DNA of 58,071 bases from an uncultured Opitutia bacterium (GTDB lineage: Bacteria > Verrucomicrobiota > Verrucomicrobiia > Opitutales > Puniceicoccaceae): assembly GCA_913056175.1 (NCBI GenBank), contig CAJXLM010000014.1, forward strand, positions 1-58,071. Reading direction: 5' to 3'. Below the pieces are notes generated by a model. The model saw only the letters and a list, made by a program, of their open reading frames with translations. It had not been told where the DNA came from and ran no database searches. The translations under genes and the position numbers were made by a program. Positions 1-11,391 of this stretch are shown here, piece after piece (the stretch's first letter is position 1; each line of letters starts with the position of its first letter).

Positions 1-1
1 C

Positions 2-262
2 CCGGTGGACGACCTGGTCCATGCCCTGCTGGCGATGGTCCCCTACCCGAGGGCCCCGTTCGACAAGGCGGCCGGGCCCCGCCTCTGGCCGGACTGGGTG
101 GAGCAGCTCAGCCGGCCGGTCATCGTGGGCAGTGACGAGTTTGTCGCCTACCACAGCCGCCGCTGGCGTGGCTACGACTCCTCCGTGCCCCTGCGCGAGC
201 TCGCCTCGGAGGCTCCCCTGCGCGTCGCCCGCCCCTTCCGGCGAAGACGCACCGGGTCGTAG
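2..262 (+). CDS. 3' fragment of a RAYT-like (REP-associated, IS200-like) transposase
   Basis: The reading frame is open from the window edge, so the N-terminus and any catalytic HUH and tyrosine residues lie outside. The visible 86 residues contain an IVGSDEFV segment and end in a basic R-rich tail. That matches the way C-termini of RAYT-type proteins look, where a short ...LGS..FV... motif follows the catalytic core. A close relative (EQL.R..IVGS.EFVA.H..RRWRGYDSSVPLR) lies at the opposite end of the window on the other strand. The family name is an inference from the C-terminus alone. It could be another multicopy protein of this genome. Confidence 0.45.
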   Translation, partial: PVDDLVHALLAMVPYPRAPFDKAAGPRLWPDWVEQLSRPVIVGSDEFVAYHSRRWRGYDSSVPLRELASEAPLRVARPFRRRRTGS

Positions 263-584
263 CGCGATCCGTCGCCCTCCCGACCCGCCCTCCGCTTCCC
301 CGCTTTTCCTCCCCAACGCCCGGACCCTCCCCGGTCCAGCCAGACCTTGCCCTCCCGATCAGCCCTTAGCGTGCAACCCCTCCCCGCAGGCCTTCGCGCG
401 GGGCCGACAGCCCGCAAAGAGCCCTTCGCTCGCCTGTTCCGCCTCTTCCCCGCCCTTCCGGATCCCGCCCCGTTGCCCCCATCACCCGCCCATCCTCTAG
501 TTGAACGGACCCAACCGGTTTCTCGGCTTTATCGCCAATACAAAGCTACGTCCCTTTTAGGGCCACTATTGATGAGGAGGGCCT
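263..584. other. Non-coding gap with an AT-richer patch
   Basis: No convincing gene is visible between the RAYT-like fragment and the 3' end of ligA. Bases 263-495 are pyrimidine-rich and GC-rich, and the ORFs there have shadow-like composition. From about 497 to 590 the sequence becomes clearly poorer in G+C than anything nearby. It contains a weak CCCT/AGGG inverted repeat around 557-567. No T-tract terminator or tRNA is seen. Confidence 0.5.
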
Positions 585-4516
<3,932 letters not shown>

Positions 4517-4564
4517 GGCCGTGGGGGAAGGGCGGGAGGTCGCACCGGTCCAACCGGACCCCCG

Positions 4565-5338
4565 TCAAACGGAGAGCCGGAGGCCGTCGTAGGCGAGCTG
4601 GACTCCCGGAGGGAGTTCCGCGTCGACGGTGGCGTGATCGACAGAGGCGGTCATGTGGGTGAGAAAAGTCTGCCGGGCGCGCAGTTGCCGGGCGGTCTCC
4701 ACTGCCTGGTCAATGGTCATGTGGGAAGGATGGGGCCTCCGGCGGAGCCCGTCGAGGACCAGCACATCGGCCTCCTCGGCGAGACGGGCCGCCTCTGGCG
4801 GAACCCCCGAGCAATCGGTGTAGTAGGCGATTTTCCGGCCGGCCTCCTCGAAGACCAGCCCGAGCACCTCGATCGGCTGGTGGGGCAAGAGGGTAGCGCG
4901 AATGGTACCGCCCTCGACCGGGAGGACCTCGGGCATCGGTCGTACATCGAAGGCCGGATAGCCCCGGGAGGCTGGCCGGCCGCCGAGCGCGTAGGGGAAA
5001 ACGGCCCGCACCCGATCCCGACCCTCCTCCGTGGAGTAGACCGGCAGGGCCTCCCCGCCGCGTTGGTCACAGAACCGGCGGAGGTCATCCATCCCGAGAA
5101 TGTGGTCCGCATGGCCGTGGGTGAGGATGAAGAGGTCCACCGCGGTGATTCCGTTGCGGATGCATTGGAGCCGGAGTTCCTGGGCCGCGTCGACCTGGAC
5201 ACGGGCCTTCCCCACGGTCACGTGGACCGAGCAGCGCGTCCGCCAGTTGCGTTCGTCCCGCAAGTCGCAGAGACCGTCCGGTTGCGCGATCATGGGAACT
5301 CCCTGCGAAGTGCCCGTACCCAGAAAAACCAGCTCCAT
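4565..5338 (-). CDS. PhnP-like metallo-beta-lactamase-fold phosphodiesterase
   Basis: A 257-residue cytoplasmic protein. It starts with the MBL strand MELVFLGTGTSQGVP and carries the metal-binding motif HGHADH (H74, H76, D78, H79). Further conserved positions are VLLPHQPIEV-like and YYTDCSG-like stretches and a late THMTASVDHA histidine site. The GTGTSQGVP start and overall length fit the PhnP / cyclic-phosphodiesterase branch. No phosphonate genes are nearby, so a general phosphodiester substrate is more likely than C-P lyase work. It sits between a secreted protein gene and the antiporter on the same strand. Confidence 0.82.
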   Translation of the reverse strand: MELVFLGTGTSQGVPMIAQPDGLCDLRDERNWRTRCSVHVTVGKARVQVDAAQELRLQCIRNGITAVDLFILTHGHADHILGMDDLRRFCDQRGGEALPVYSTEEGRDRVRAVFPYALGGRPASRGYPAFDVRPMPEVLPVEGGTIRATLLPHQPIEVLGLVFEEAGRKIAYYTDCSGVPPEAARLAEEADVLVLDGLRRRPHPSHMTIDQAVETARQLRARQTFLTHMTASVDHATVDAELPPGVQLAYDGLRLSV

Positions 5339-5383
5339 GCCCGGAGCAAGAAGCAGGAAACCTGCCCGTGCAACCGCGCACGC

Positions 5384-6292
5384 TCAGGGTGCGGATTCCC
5401 TCCCGCCGGGCGGGTCCAGCTCTCGCCACTGCCCGAGGACCACGCAATTGTAGAGAATCCTGCCCGCACGGTCGCGGGTGAGGAAGGCATTGCTACCGGG
5501 CACCTCGGCGAGCGAGACGAGGACCTGGTGGCGGAGGTCGTAGGTCTGGAAATGAACCCGGTGGCTTTCCCAGGCGACTGGATTGCTCAGGTCGGCGTCG
5601 GACTCGAACCTGAAGACGACCTCCGCCTCCTCCCAGTACACCCAGAGATCATTCCCGACCGGTGAGAGCGGAGCCACGTGCACCTCGACCGGGAAGTCCT
5701 CCGGATCGACCCGCGAGCGGAGGTCCCGGGTGGGATCGGCGAGGGCTTCCGCCACCGCCTCGGCCATGTAGGTGGAGATAATGGCATCGGGATACTCGCG
5801 GTGGGAGCGCTTCCAGAGGAGATAGTCCATGAGCGCACCGAGGTGAAGCCGGTAGGCCGACCAGTCCCCTTCCTCGATCGGTCCCCGGCGATGCACCTCG
5901 AGGACATGGAAGTGTTCATTGCGGATCCGCAAACCCAGTTCCGGGATCTCGTAGTCCGCCTTCTTGAGGACGACTTCGGTGCGCAGCGCGGGGATGTAGA
6001 GCTCGAGAAAGCGACTGCGGTCCCCCCTGTCCGCGGTCGAGGCAACTTCCCGCCACCAGAGTCGCATCTCTTCCCTCGCTTTGAGCGGCCGGACGTCCAC
6101 CTCGTCCCAGTACCAGCGGTAGAGGTACTGGAAAACCTCGTAGAGAGTCCGCTCGCCCGCCAGCCAATCGAGTGGCTTCATGGCCGGCGGTCCCCCCGAT
6201 CGGCTGTCCATGGCGGTCCCTACGGTGGCAAGGCCGAAGAGCAAACCGGGGAGAAGGGCTCGGGCCGAGCGGAACCACGACCTCATCTTCAC
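5384..6292 (-). CDS. Secreted protein of unknown function
   Basis: A 302-residue protein that I do not recognise. Residues 1-27 form a signal peptide (MKMRSWFRSARALLPGLLFGLATVGTAMD), so it is probably exported. The mature part is rich in Trp, Tyr, Arg and Glu, with an FQYLYRWYWDEVD stretch near the start and no cysteine pairs or known catalytic motif. Its start overlaps the stop of the upstream gene by 4 bases (6289-6292), so the two secreted proteins are probably made together and may act together. No paralogue is seen in the window. Confidence 0.75.
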   Translation of the reverse strand: MKMRSWFRSARALLPGLLFGLATVGTAMDSRSGGPPAMKPLDWLAGERTLYEVFQYLYRWYWDEVDVRPLKAREEMRLWWREVASTADRGDRSRFLELYIPALRTEVVLKKADYEIPELGLRIRNEHFHVLEVHRRGPIEEGDWSAYRLHLGALMDYLLWKRSHREYPDAIISTYMAEAVAEALADPTRDLRSRVDPEDFPVEVHVAPLSPVGNDLWVYWEEAEVVFRFESDADLSNPVAWESHRVHFQTYDLRHQVLVSLAEVPGSNAFLTRDRAGRILYNCVVLGQWRELDPPGGRESAP

Positions 6293-6981
6293 GGCTGGAG
6301 GAGGGTAAAGAACCGATTGCCACCGAGGGAACCGTGCCGTCCATCCGGAATCCGCACGAAGGCACCGCCCGGATGGTAGTAGTGCTCATCCGTCATCCAC
6401 GAGAAAGCCCGGCCCGTCACGGGCCGTTCCCGGATCCGGCGGAGGGTCCGGAAACGATCCTCGGAGGGAGGCTCCCCGCCGAGGCTCCATCGAGCCAGGT
6501 CCCGACCGTGCTCGAGCAGTCGGGCAAACCGCCCCGGCTGGCCCTGGCCGGCAATGGACTGCAGGTAGCGCAGCCGTTCCTCCACCCGTGGCACCGTGCG
6601 CAATCGACCCTGCCCGTCCCGGTAGAAGCCATCGATCTGCCCATGGACTCCTCCGGCGGTGATGACATCGAGCAGGTCCCGGGACCTCACCGCAGCGACC
6701 TGCGGCTGCGAATAGCCAGGAGGCACATGGGAGAGGCGGGAAAGGAGCACCCAGGCGACCTGTTCCATGGCCGCCTTCGAGTCCGCCTCGCTCCGGTAAC
6801 CCTTCTCTCCCGGGAAGGGAACCTCGTTGATCAGGAGGCGGGCCACGAAACCTTGCGGGTCCTGTGGGCCGGGCATTTCCACGGCTCCGGTGAGAGCGGC
6901 CCCGAGGACGAGGCCCGCGAGCACACTCCAGCGTTGCCTCCACACCTTCTTCACAGCGCGACAGCATGGTACAGCCCGCAA
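6289..6981 (-). CDS. Secreted protein, possibly a SleB-like cell-wall hydrolase
   Basis: A 230-residue exported protein; the listed start gives a 30-residue leader, and an in-frame GTG nine codons later (VKKVWRQRW) gives a more typical signal peptide. The mature start FVARLLINEVPFPGE followed by AMEQVAWVLLSRL resembles the Glu motif and AWVVLNR helix of SleB/CwlJ-type hydrolases (Hydrolase_2). The C-terminal DEHYYHPGGAFVRI stretch could fit the late HYF-type motif. The similarity is by eye only and the name is tentative. The gene is coupled to the downstream secreted protein and diverges from the TPR-like gene at 7075. Confidence 0.6.
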   Translation of the reverse strand: MRAVPCCRAVKKVWRQRWSVLAGLVLGAALTGAVEMPGPQDPQGFVARLLINEVPFPGEKGYRSEADSKAAMEQVAWVLLSRLSHVPPGYSQPQVAAVRSRDLLDVITAGGVHGQIDGFYRDGQGRLRTVPRVEERLRYLQSIAGQGQPGRFARLLEHGRDLARWSLGGEPPSEDRFRTLRRIRERPVTGRAFSWMTDEHYYHPGGAFVRIPDGRHGSLGGNRFFTLLQP

Positions 6982-7074
6982 TTTCCCGCAATCCCGGACT
7001 CGGGATTCCGGGGCCGTCCCGGCCAGATCCTCATTGCCAGCGCGCAGACAGTCGACTTGTCTTTCCCCTTTTCA

Positions 7075-7779
7075 ATGAAGGACGACTCGAGCGGAGACAC
7101 CTCGCCCACCCCACCCCCGACCGGAACCCATGACCCCGAGGGGGCCCTGCACGATCCCCTCTACCAGTGGTGGCAGCGCTACGGGGGCGCACTCATCGCG
7201 GCGGCCGTCCTCGTTCTTGCCGGGACCGGCCTGTACTTCGGCGTCCAGGCCTACCGCGGCCAGCAGGAAACCCGGCGGGAGGCCGCCTACCTGACGGCGC
7301 TGAACAGCGGGGAACTCGCCACCTTTGCCGAGGAAAACCGCCGGCACGCCATCGGCGGCCTGGCCGCACTCGAGGTCGGCCAGGAACGCTACGCCGAAGG
7401 CAACTGGGGGGAGGCCGTCCGCTTCCTCGCGCTCGCCGCCGACGCGCTGGAGGATCACCCTGTCCAGGAAAAGGCGCGCCTCGACCTGGCCGTGGCCCAG
7501 TATCGTGCCGGGGAAACCGCGAAGGCGGAGACCCTCCTCTCCGCCATGGCCGACGAGGAGGGCCTCTACCCGGCGACCCGGGCGGAAGCCCTCTACCTCC
7601 TCGCCATCCAGCAGTGGTCGGAGGGCCGGACCGACGCGCTCACGGAAACGGAGCAGCGCCTCGAGGAGATCGATCGCCAGGGCGAGTGGCTGCGCTCCCT
7701 GCGCTCCCTCGTCGACACCGTCGTTCCCCCCGCGCCAGCCCCCTCAGCGGCCACCGGATCATCGTCGGGGGACGACTGA
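7075..7779 (+). CDS. Membrane-anchored TPR-like protein (YfgM/TPR_21 type)
   Basis: A 234-residue protein. I start it at the ATG at 7075, because upstream codons in the same frame are shadow coding over the divergent gene. A short cytoplasmic N-terminus ends in WWQRYGGALIAAAVLVLAGTGLYFG, one membrane helix. It is followed by alanine-rich helical repeats (EEGLYPATRAEALYLLAIQQ and similar) typical of TPR_21 proteins such as YfgM, which associate with the Sec translocon and periplasmic chaperones. The tail is Pro/Ala-rich. It is the only plus-strand gene between two minus-strand runs. Confidence 0.75.
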   Translation: MKDDSSGDTSPTPPPTGTHDPEGALHDPLYQWWQRYGGALIAAAVLVLAGTGLYFGVQAYRGQQETRREAAYLTALNSGELATFAEENRRHAIGGLAALEVGQERYAEGNWGEAVRFLALAADALEDHPVQEKARLDLAVAQYRAGETAKAETLLSAMADEEGLYPATRAEALYLLAIQQWSEGRTDALTETEQRLEEIDRQGEWLRSLRSLVDTVVPPAPAPSAATGSSSGDD

Positions 7780-7824
7780 GCTTTCCCCCTAGAGGCCGCC
7801 TCCCCCTCACACGCTGCCTCCCCT

Positions 7825-9102
7825 TCAGAGGCCGATGGAATTCCCGACCTGGAAGATACTGGTCACCACGGCCAGGGCGACCATCGCCACGAAGAGGAAG
7901 GCCCCACCGATCGCGCATCCGGAGACCCCGAGCGTCAGTCGGCGGAGGCGCTCGGACAGCGAGTCGCGGTAGTCGTTGCGCAGGTTCGCAAAGCCCTCGG
8001 CCAACTCCCCGGTTTCCTCCCCCACCTTGAGGAGGTCCGCCGCCGTCGGATGCAGCACATCGTGCTGGCGGAGGGAAACCGCCACATAGGCACCCTCGTT
8101 GATTTCCTGGCGGACTTCCTCGAAACGGCGTTGCAACTCCCGGTTGCGGAGGGACTGCCGGGTGAGGAGAAAGGCCTCGGAGGCATGGATCCCGCTGCCG
8201 AGGAGGAGCGAGAGCAGGCTGCAGACCCGAAACACCTCCGCGTCCTTCACCATCCCCCCGACCAGGGGGAGCCGCAGGATCCAGCGATCCAGGCGCGCCG
8301 CGCCCCCCTCCCTGCGTTTCATCCAGGCGGCCCCGAGCCCCGCCAGCACCAGGAGGGTCCCCAACAGCGGGGCGGCCAGCAAGAGGAGGTTCGAGGCGCC
8401 GAGGAGGAAAGTGGCCATCGGGGACAGGCCGGAGCCGAGACCCTCGACCGTGCTGCGCACCTGCGGCATGAGGAAAAAAAGGAGGAACGCGGCGACGAGC
8501 ACGGCCATGAGGAAGAGGAAGCCCGGGTAGAGCAAACTGCCCACCAGTTTCTTCCGCACGGCGCGGGCCTCCGCCCGTTGCTCGACCAGCTCGGCGAGGA
8601 TCGGGGGCAGGTTGCCCGTCTGCTCGCCGATTTCGATCACCGCATTCATGGTCTCGCGACGCGCGCTGGGGGCCGCCTCCCGGAGCGCCCCGCCGAGGGT
8701 GGCCCCGTCGCTGAGGCGGGCCCATACCTTTTCCGCGAGCGCGCGCACGGGGGCGGAAGCGGCCCGATCCCGCAACTGGCGGACGGCATCGCCGATGGTC
8801 ATGCCCCCCTTGAGGAGTCCGAGGAGGATGCGCAGGAACTCATCGACCTCCCGCTCGCGCGGCACTCCCCTCGCCCCCACCGCCCTTCTCGCCGGCGGGG
8901 CTGCACCATGCCCACCCGCCCGTTCCCGCGGCGGCCGTTGGCGGGCCTCGGACGGCTGGCCGAGGGGGACCTCCGCAAGGGAGACGGGCGTCAACCCCTG
9001 GGAGCGCAGCCGCCGCAGCGCCTGGGCCCGGCTGGGAAGGTCGAGGCGACCGGACACCGATTGCCCGGACCGGTCGCGGGCCATGTAGTGGTAGGAGGCC
9101 AC
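7825..9102 (-). CDS. gspF: Type II secretion inner-membrane platform protein GspF
   Basis: A 425-residue protein with the standard GspF/PilC layout. It has an N-terminal MASYHYMARDRSGQ start, a Pro/Arg-rich linker (about 45-85), then two T2SSF helical domains with three membrane helices at about 180-205, 225-250 and the C-terminus (LGVSGCAIGGAFLFVAMVAL). GspF contacts the GspE ATPase and the pseudopilus base. It is the last gene of the secretion operon, 9 bases downstream of gspE. The long low-complexity linker is the only unusual part. Confidence 0.93.
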   Translation of the reverse strand: MASYHYMARDRSGQSVSGRLDLPSRAQALRRLRSQGLTPVSLAEVPLGQPSEARQRPPRERAGGHGAAPPARRAVGARGVPREREVDEFLRILLGLLKGGMTIGDAVRQLRDRAASAPVRALAEKVWARLSDGATLGGALREAAPSARRETMNAVIEIGEQTGNLPPILAELVEQRAEARAVRKKLVGSLLYPGFLFLMAVLVAAFLLFFLMPQVRSTVEGLGSGLSPMATFLLGASNLLLLAAPLLGTLLVLAGLGAAWMKRREGGAARLDRWILRLPLVGGMVKDAEVFRVCSLLSLLLGSGIHASEAFLLTRQSLRNRELQRRFEEVRQEINEGAYVAVSLRQHDVLHPTAADLLKVGEETGELAEGFANLRNDYRDSLSERLRRLTLGVSGCAIGGAFLFVAMVALAVVTSIFQVGNSIGL

Positions 9103-9111
9103 CGGACCCCC

Positions 9112-10860
9112 TCAGACCTCCCCGCCCCGTTCCGCCGCGGCGAGGGATTCGAAGCCCTCCTCCTCACCGACCCGGATATGGCGGAGGACCTCCTCCGGCG
9201 AGGACACCCCGGCGACGAGCAGCTCCCATGCACTTTCCTGGAGGGTGCGCATGCCGTCGGCCCGCGCCGCCTCCCGGATCCGCCGGGCCGAGGCCCGCTC
9301 GAGGATCAGGTCGTGGGCCGTGCGCTGCACCTGGAGGAGCTCGAACACCCCCACCCTTCCCCGGAAACCACTGCCCCGGCAATGGCTGCAACCAACCGGG
9401 TGGTGGAATCGCAGGGACGGCCCGGCGCCCTCCTCCACGGGCAGGTCGAGCATCCGGCGGAGGGACATGACCTCCTCCGGGGAGGCCTCCCGGGGACGCG
9501 CGCACCGTTCGCAGAGCCGACGGATCAGGCGCTGCGCGATGACCAGCTCGACCGAAGAGGCGATCAGGAAGGGCTCGATCTCCATGTCGATGAGCCGCGT
9601 AAGCGCCCCGGGAGCGTCGTTGGTGTGGAGGGTGGAGAGGACCAGGTGGCCCGTGAGGGAGGCCCGGATGGAGATCTCGGCCGTGTCGCGGTCCCGGATC
9701 TCCCCGACCATGATGATGTCCGGATCCTGGCGGAGGATATGGCGGAGGGAGCGGGCGAAGGTGAGCCCGAGGTCCTCCCGGATCTGGGTCTGGTTCACCC
9801 CGGGCACCTCGTACTCCACCGGATCCTCCACCGTGACGATCCGCTTGCTGGGGCCGTGCACCAGCCGGAGGAAGGCGTTCAGGGAGGTCGATTTCCCGGA
9901 ACCGGTCGGGCCGGTCACCAGGATGATCCCGTTCGGCCGCTGGAGGGTCTCCCCGATGATCCGCTTTTCGAAGTCCCGCAGGCCGAGGTCATCGACCGTG
10001 AAGGCCTGGCTCTTCTGGTTGAGAAGGCGCAGGCTGATGCTCTCCCCGTACAGGGTGGGAAAGGTGGAGATCCGGATGTCCACATCGTCCCGGCCCCAGC
10101 GAAAGGAGATCCGGCCGTCCTGCGGGCGGCGGCGCTCGGAGATGTTGAGGTGGGCCATGATCTTGATGCGGGAGATGATGGCGGCCTGAAAGGTCCGCAG
10201 GTTTTCCGGGACCGCCACGGCGCTGAGGTCCCCGTCGATCCGGTAGCGGATGGCCAGGCTTTCCCTCTGCGGCTCGAAGTGGATGTCCGTTGCCCGCGAC
10301 TCCAGGGCCTGGCGGATCACCTCGTTGACGAAACGGATGATGGCGGCGTCCTCATCCTCGTCCTCGGCTTCCTCCTCGAGACCGGAGGCCAGCATTTCGT
10401 GCCCCTCCAGGCTGGCGGAGCCGACCCCGAAACGCGCCGTGATCCAGTCGGTCACCTTTTCCGGGGATGCCAGGAAGACCTCCGGCCAGGCACCCGTCAT
10501 CGCATGGATCCACCGGATTTCCAGCGGCTGGAGGGGCCAGATCGTCGCCAACGGCAGCCGGCCACCGGAAGCCTCCGGCAGGACCGGAAGCACCTGCAGG
10601 CTGTGGAGCAGGCGGGACGGAAAGCCCTCCAGCCGTTCCTCGTCCGGCCGGACCTCCTCGAGGACGGGCAACCCGGTCACCGCGGCCAGCCGGGCACTGA
10701 CCCCCGCCTCCGCAAGGTTCAGGTGGCGGGCCAGCCAGCGGACGCGACCGGGGCGATCCGCGCCGTACCACTCCTCGTCCGGACTCACTCCCAGCCGGCC
10801 GAGGATCTCCTCGTCCCGGAGGGGCGGATGCACTGCGCTCCGTGGTGGCTCCATCCTCAT
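9112..10860 (-). CDS. gspE: Type II secretion / pilus assembly ATPase GspE
   Basis: A 582-residue ATPase that powers pseudopilus assembly. It has an N-terminal T2SSE-N domain, an acidic linker near residues 165-175 (EEEAEDEDEDAA), the Walker A motif GPTGSGKS at 317-324, and the Asp-box and Walker B region ending VGEIRDRDTA. The zinc-binding tetracysteine region (CERC ... CSHC) follows, typical of GspE/PilB. The start ATG overlaps the stop of the gspC-like gene by 4 bases. Confidence 0.95.
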   Translation of the reverse strand: MRMEPPRSAVHPPLRDEEILGRLGVSPDEEWYGADRPGRVRWLARHLNLAEAGVSARLAAVTGLPVLEEVRPDEERLEGFPSRLLHSLQVLPVLPEASGGRLPLATIWPLQPLEIRWIHAMTGAWPEVFLASPEKVTDWITARFGVGSASLEGHEMLASGLEEEAEDEDEDAAIIRFVNEVIRQALESRATDIHFEPQRESLAIRYRIDGDLSAVAVPENLRTFQAAIISRIKIMAHLNISERRRPQDGRISFRWGRDDVDIRISTFPTLYGESISLRLLNQKSQAFTVDDLGLRDFEKRIIGETLQRPNGIILVTGPTGSGKSTSLNAFLRLVHGPSKRIVTVEDPVEYEVPGVNQTQIREDLGLTFARSLRHILRQDPDIIMVGEIRDRDTAEISIRASLTGHLVLSTLHTNDAPGALTRLIDMEIEPFLIASSVELVIAQRLIRRLCERCARPREASPEEVMSLRRMLDLPVEEGAGPSLRFHHPVGCSHCRGSGFRGRVGVFELLQVQRTAHDLILERASARRIREAARADGMRTLQESAWELLVAGVSSPEEVLRHIRVGEEEGFESLAAAERGGEV

Positions 10861-11390
10861 CCCTGGGCCGGTTGGATCACCCGTCGGCGCACCGGCACGT
10901 TCGGCCGCTCGGCGGGCTGCCCGGGATCCGGGCGGTCCCCCCCCGCGTTGGGCGGGACGGGAAAAGTGCCGGGAGGATTGGGGGAGGAAGCCGGGGGAAT
11001 CGGGATCACCCTCGGCTTCTTCAGGGGAATGACCTCCGTCCCGTTCACGGTTTCGACGACCGCTACCATGGCGTCTTCATCGAAGCGGAGGAAACGCAGG
11101 TTCTCCCCCTCCCACGATTCACCGGTGCGCAGCCAGCGTCCCCGCCTCTGTCCCTGGGGTCGGAGGGAGATCCGCAGGACCCCATCGTGGGTGGTCACCC
11201 CGGTGAGCGCGAAGCGGGAGGCGGCGGGTGGTGCCCGCTCCGGCTGGGGAGTGGGGGCCGCCGGGGAGCTCCGGTATCCCGGCGGAAGAAAGGGGGAGTC
11301 CTGCACGAGGCTCTCGAGGGGGCCCACCGGGGCCGCCGGGAGAAGGGAGGCGGTGAGGCTGGCCACCAGGATCGTCCGGAGGGGGATCAT
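10857..11390 (-). CDS. GspC-like inner-membrane secretion protein
   Basis: A 177-residue protein. I use the ATG at 11390, one base after the gspD stop; upstream in-frame codons overlap gspD. MIPLRTILVASLTASLLPAAP is a signal or membrane anchor. Residues about 60-135 (FALTGVTTHDGVLRISL ... LRFLRFDEDAMVAVVE ... IPLKKP) resemble the beta-rich homology region of GspC, which links the inner-membrane platform to the secretin. The tail is proline-rich and there is no PDZ domain. Position between gspD and gspE supports the assignment. Sequence similarity is weak. Confidence 0.65.
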   Translation of the reverse strand: MIPLRTILVASLTASLLPAAPVGPLESLVQDSPFLPPGYRSSPAAPTPQPERAPPAASRFALTGVTTHDGVLRISLRPQGQRRGRWLRTGESWEGENLRFLRFDEDAMVAVVETVNGTEVIPLKKPRVIPIPPASSPNPPGTFPVPPNAGGDRPDPGQPAERPNVPVRRRVIQPAQG

Positions 11391-11391
11391 C

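Noticed and set aside
553-570. The CCCT/AGGG inverted repeat after ligA as a terminator
   Set aside because: The stem is only four bases and there is no T-tract on the minus strand.
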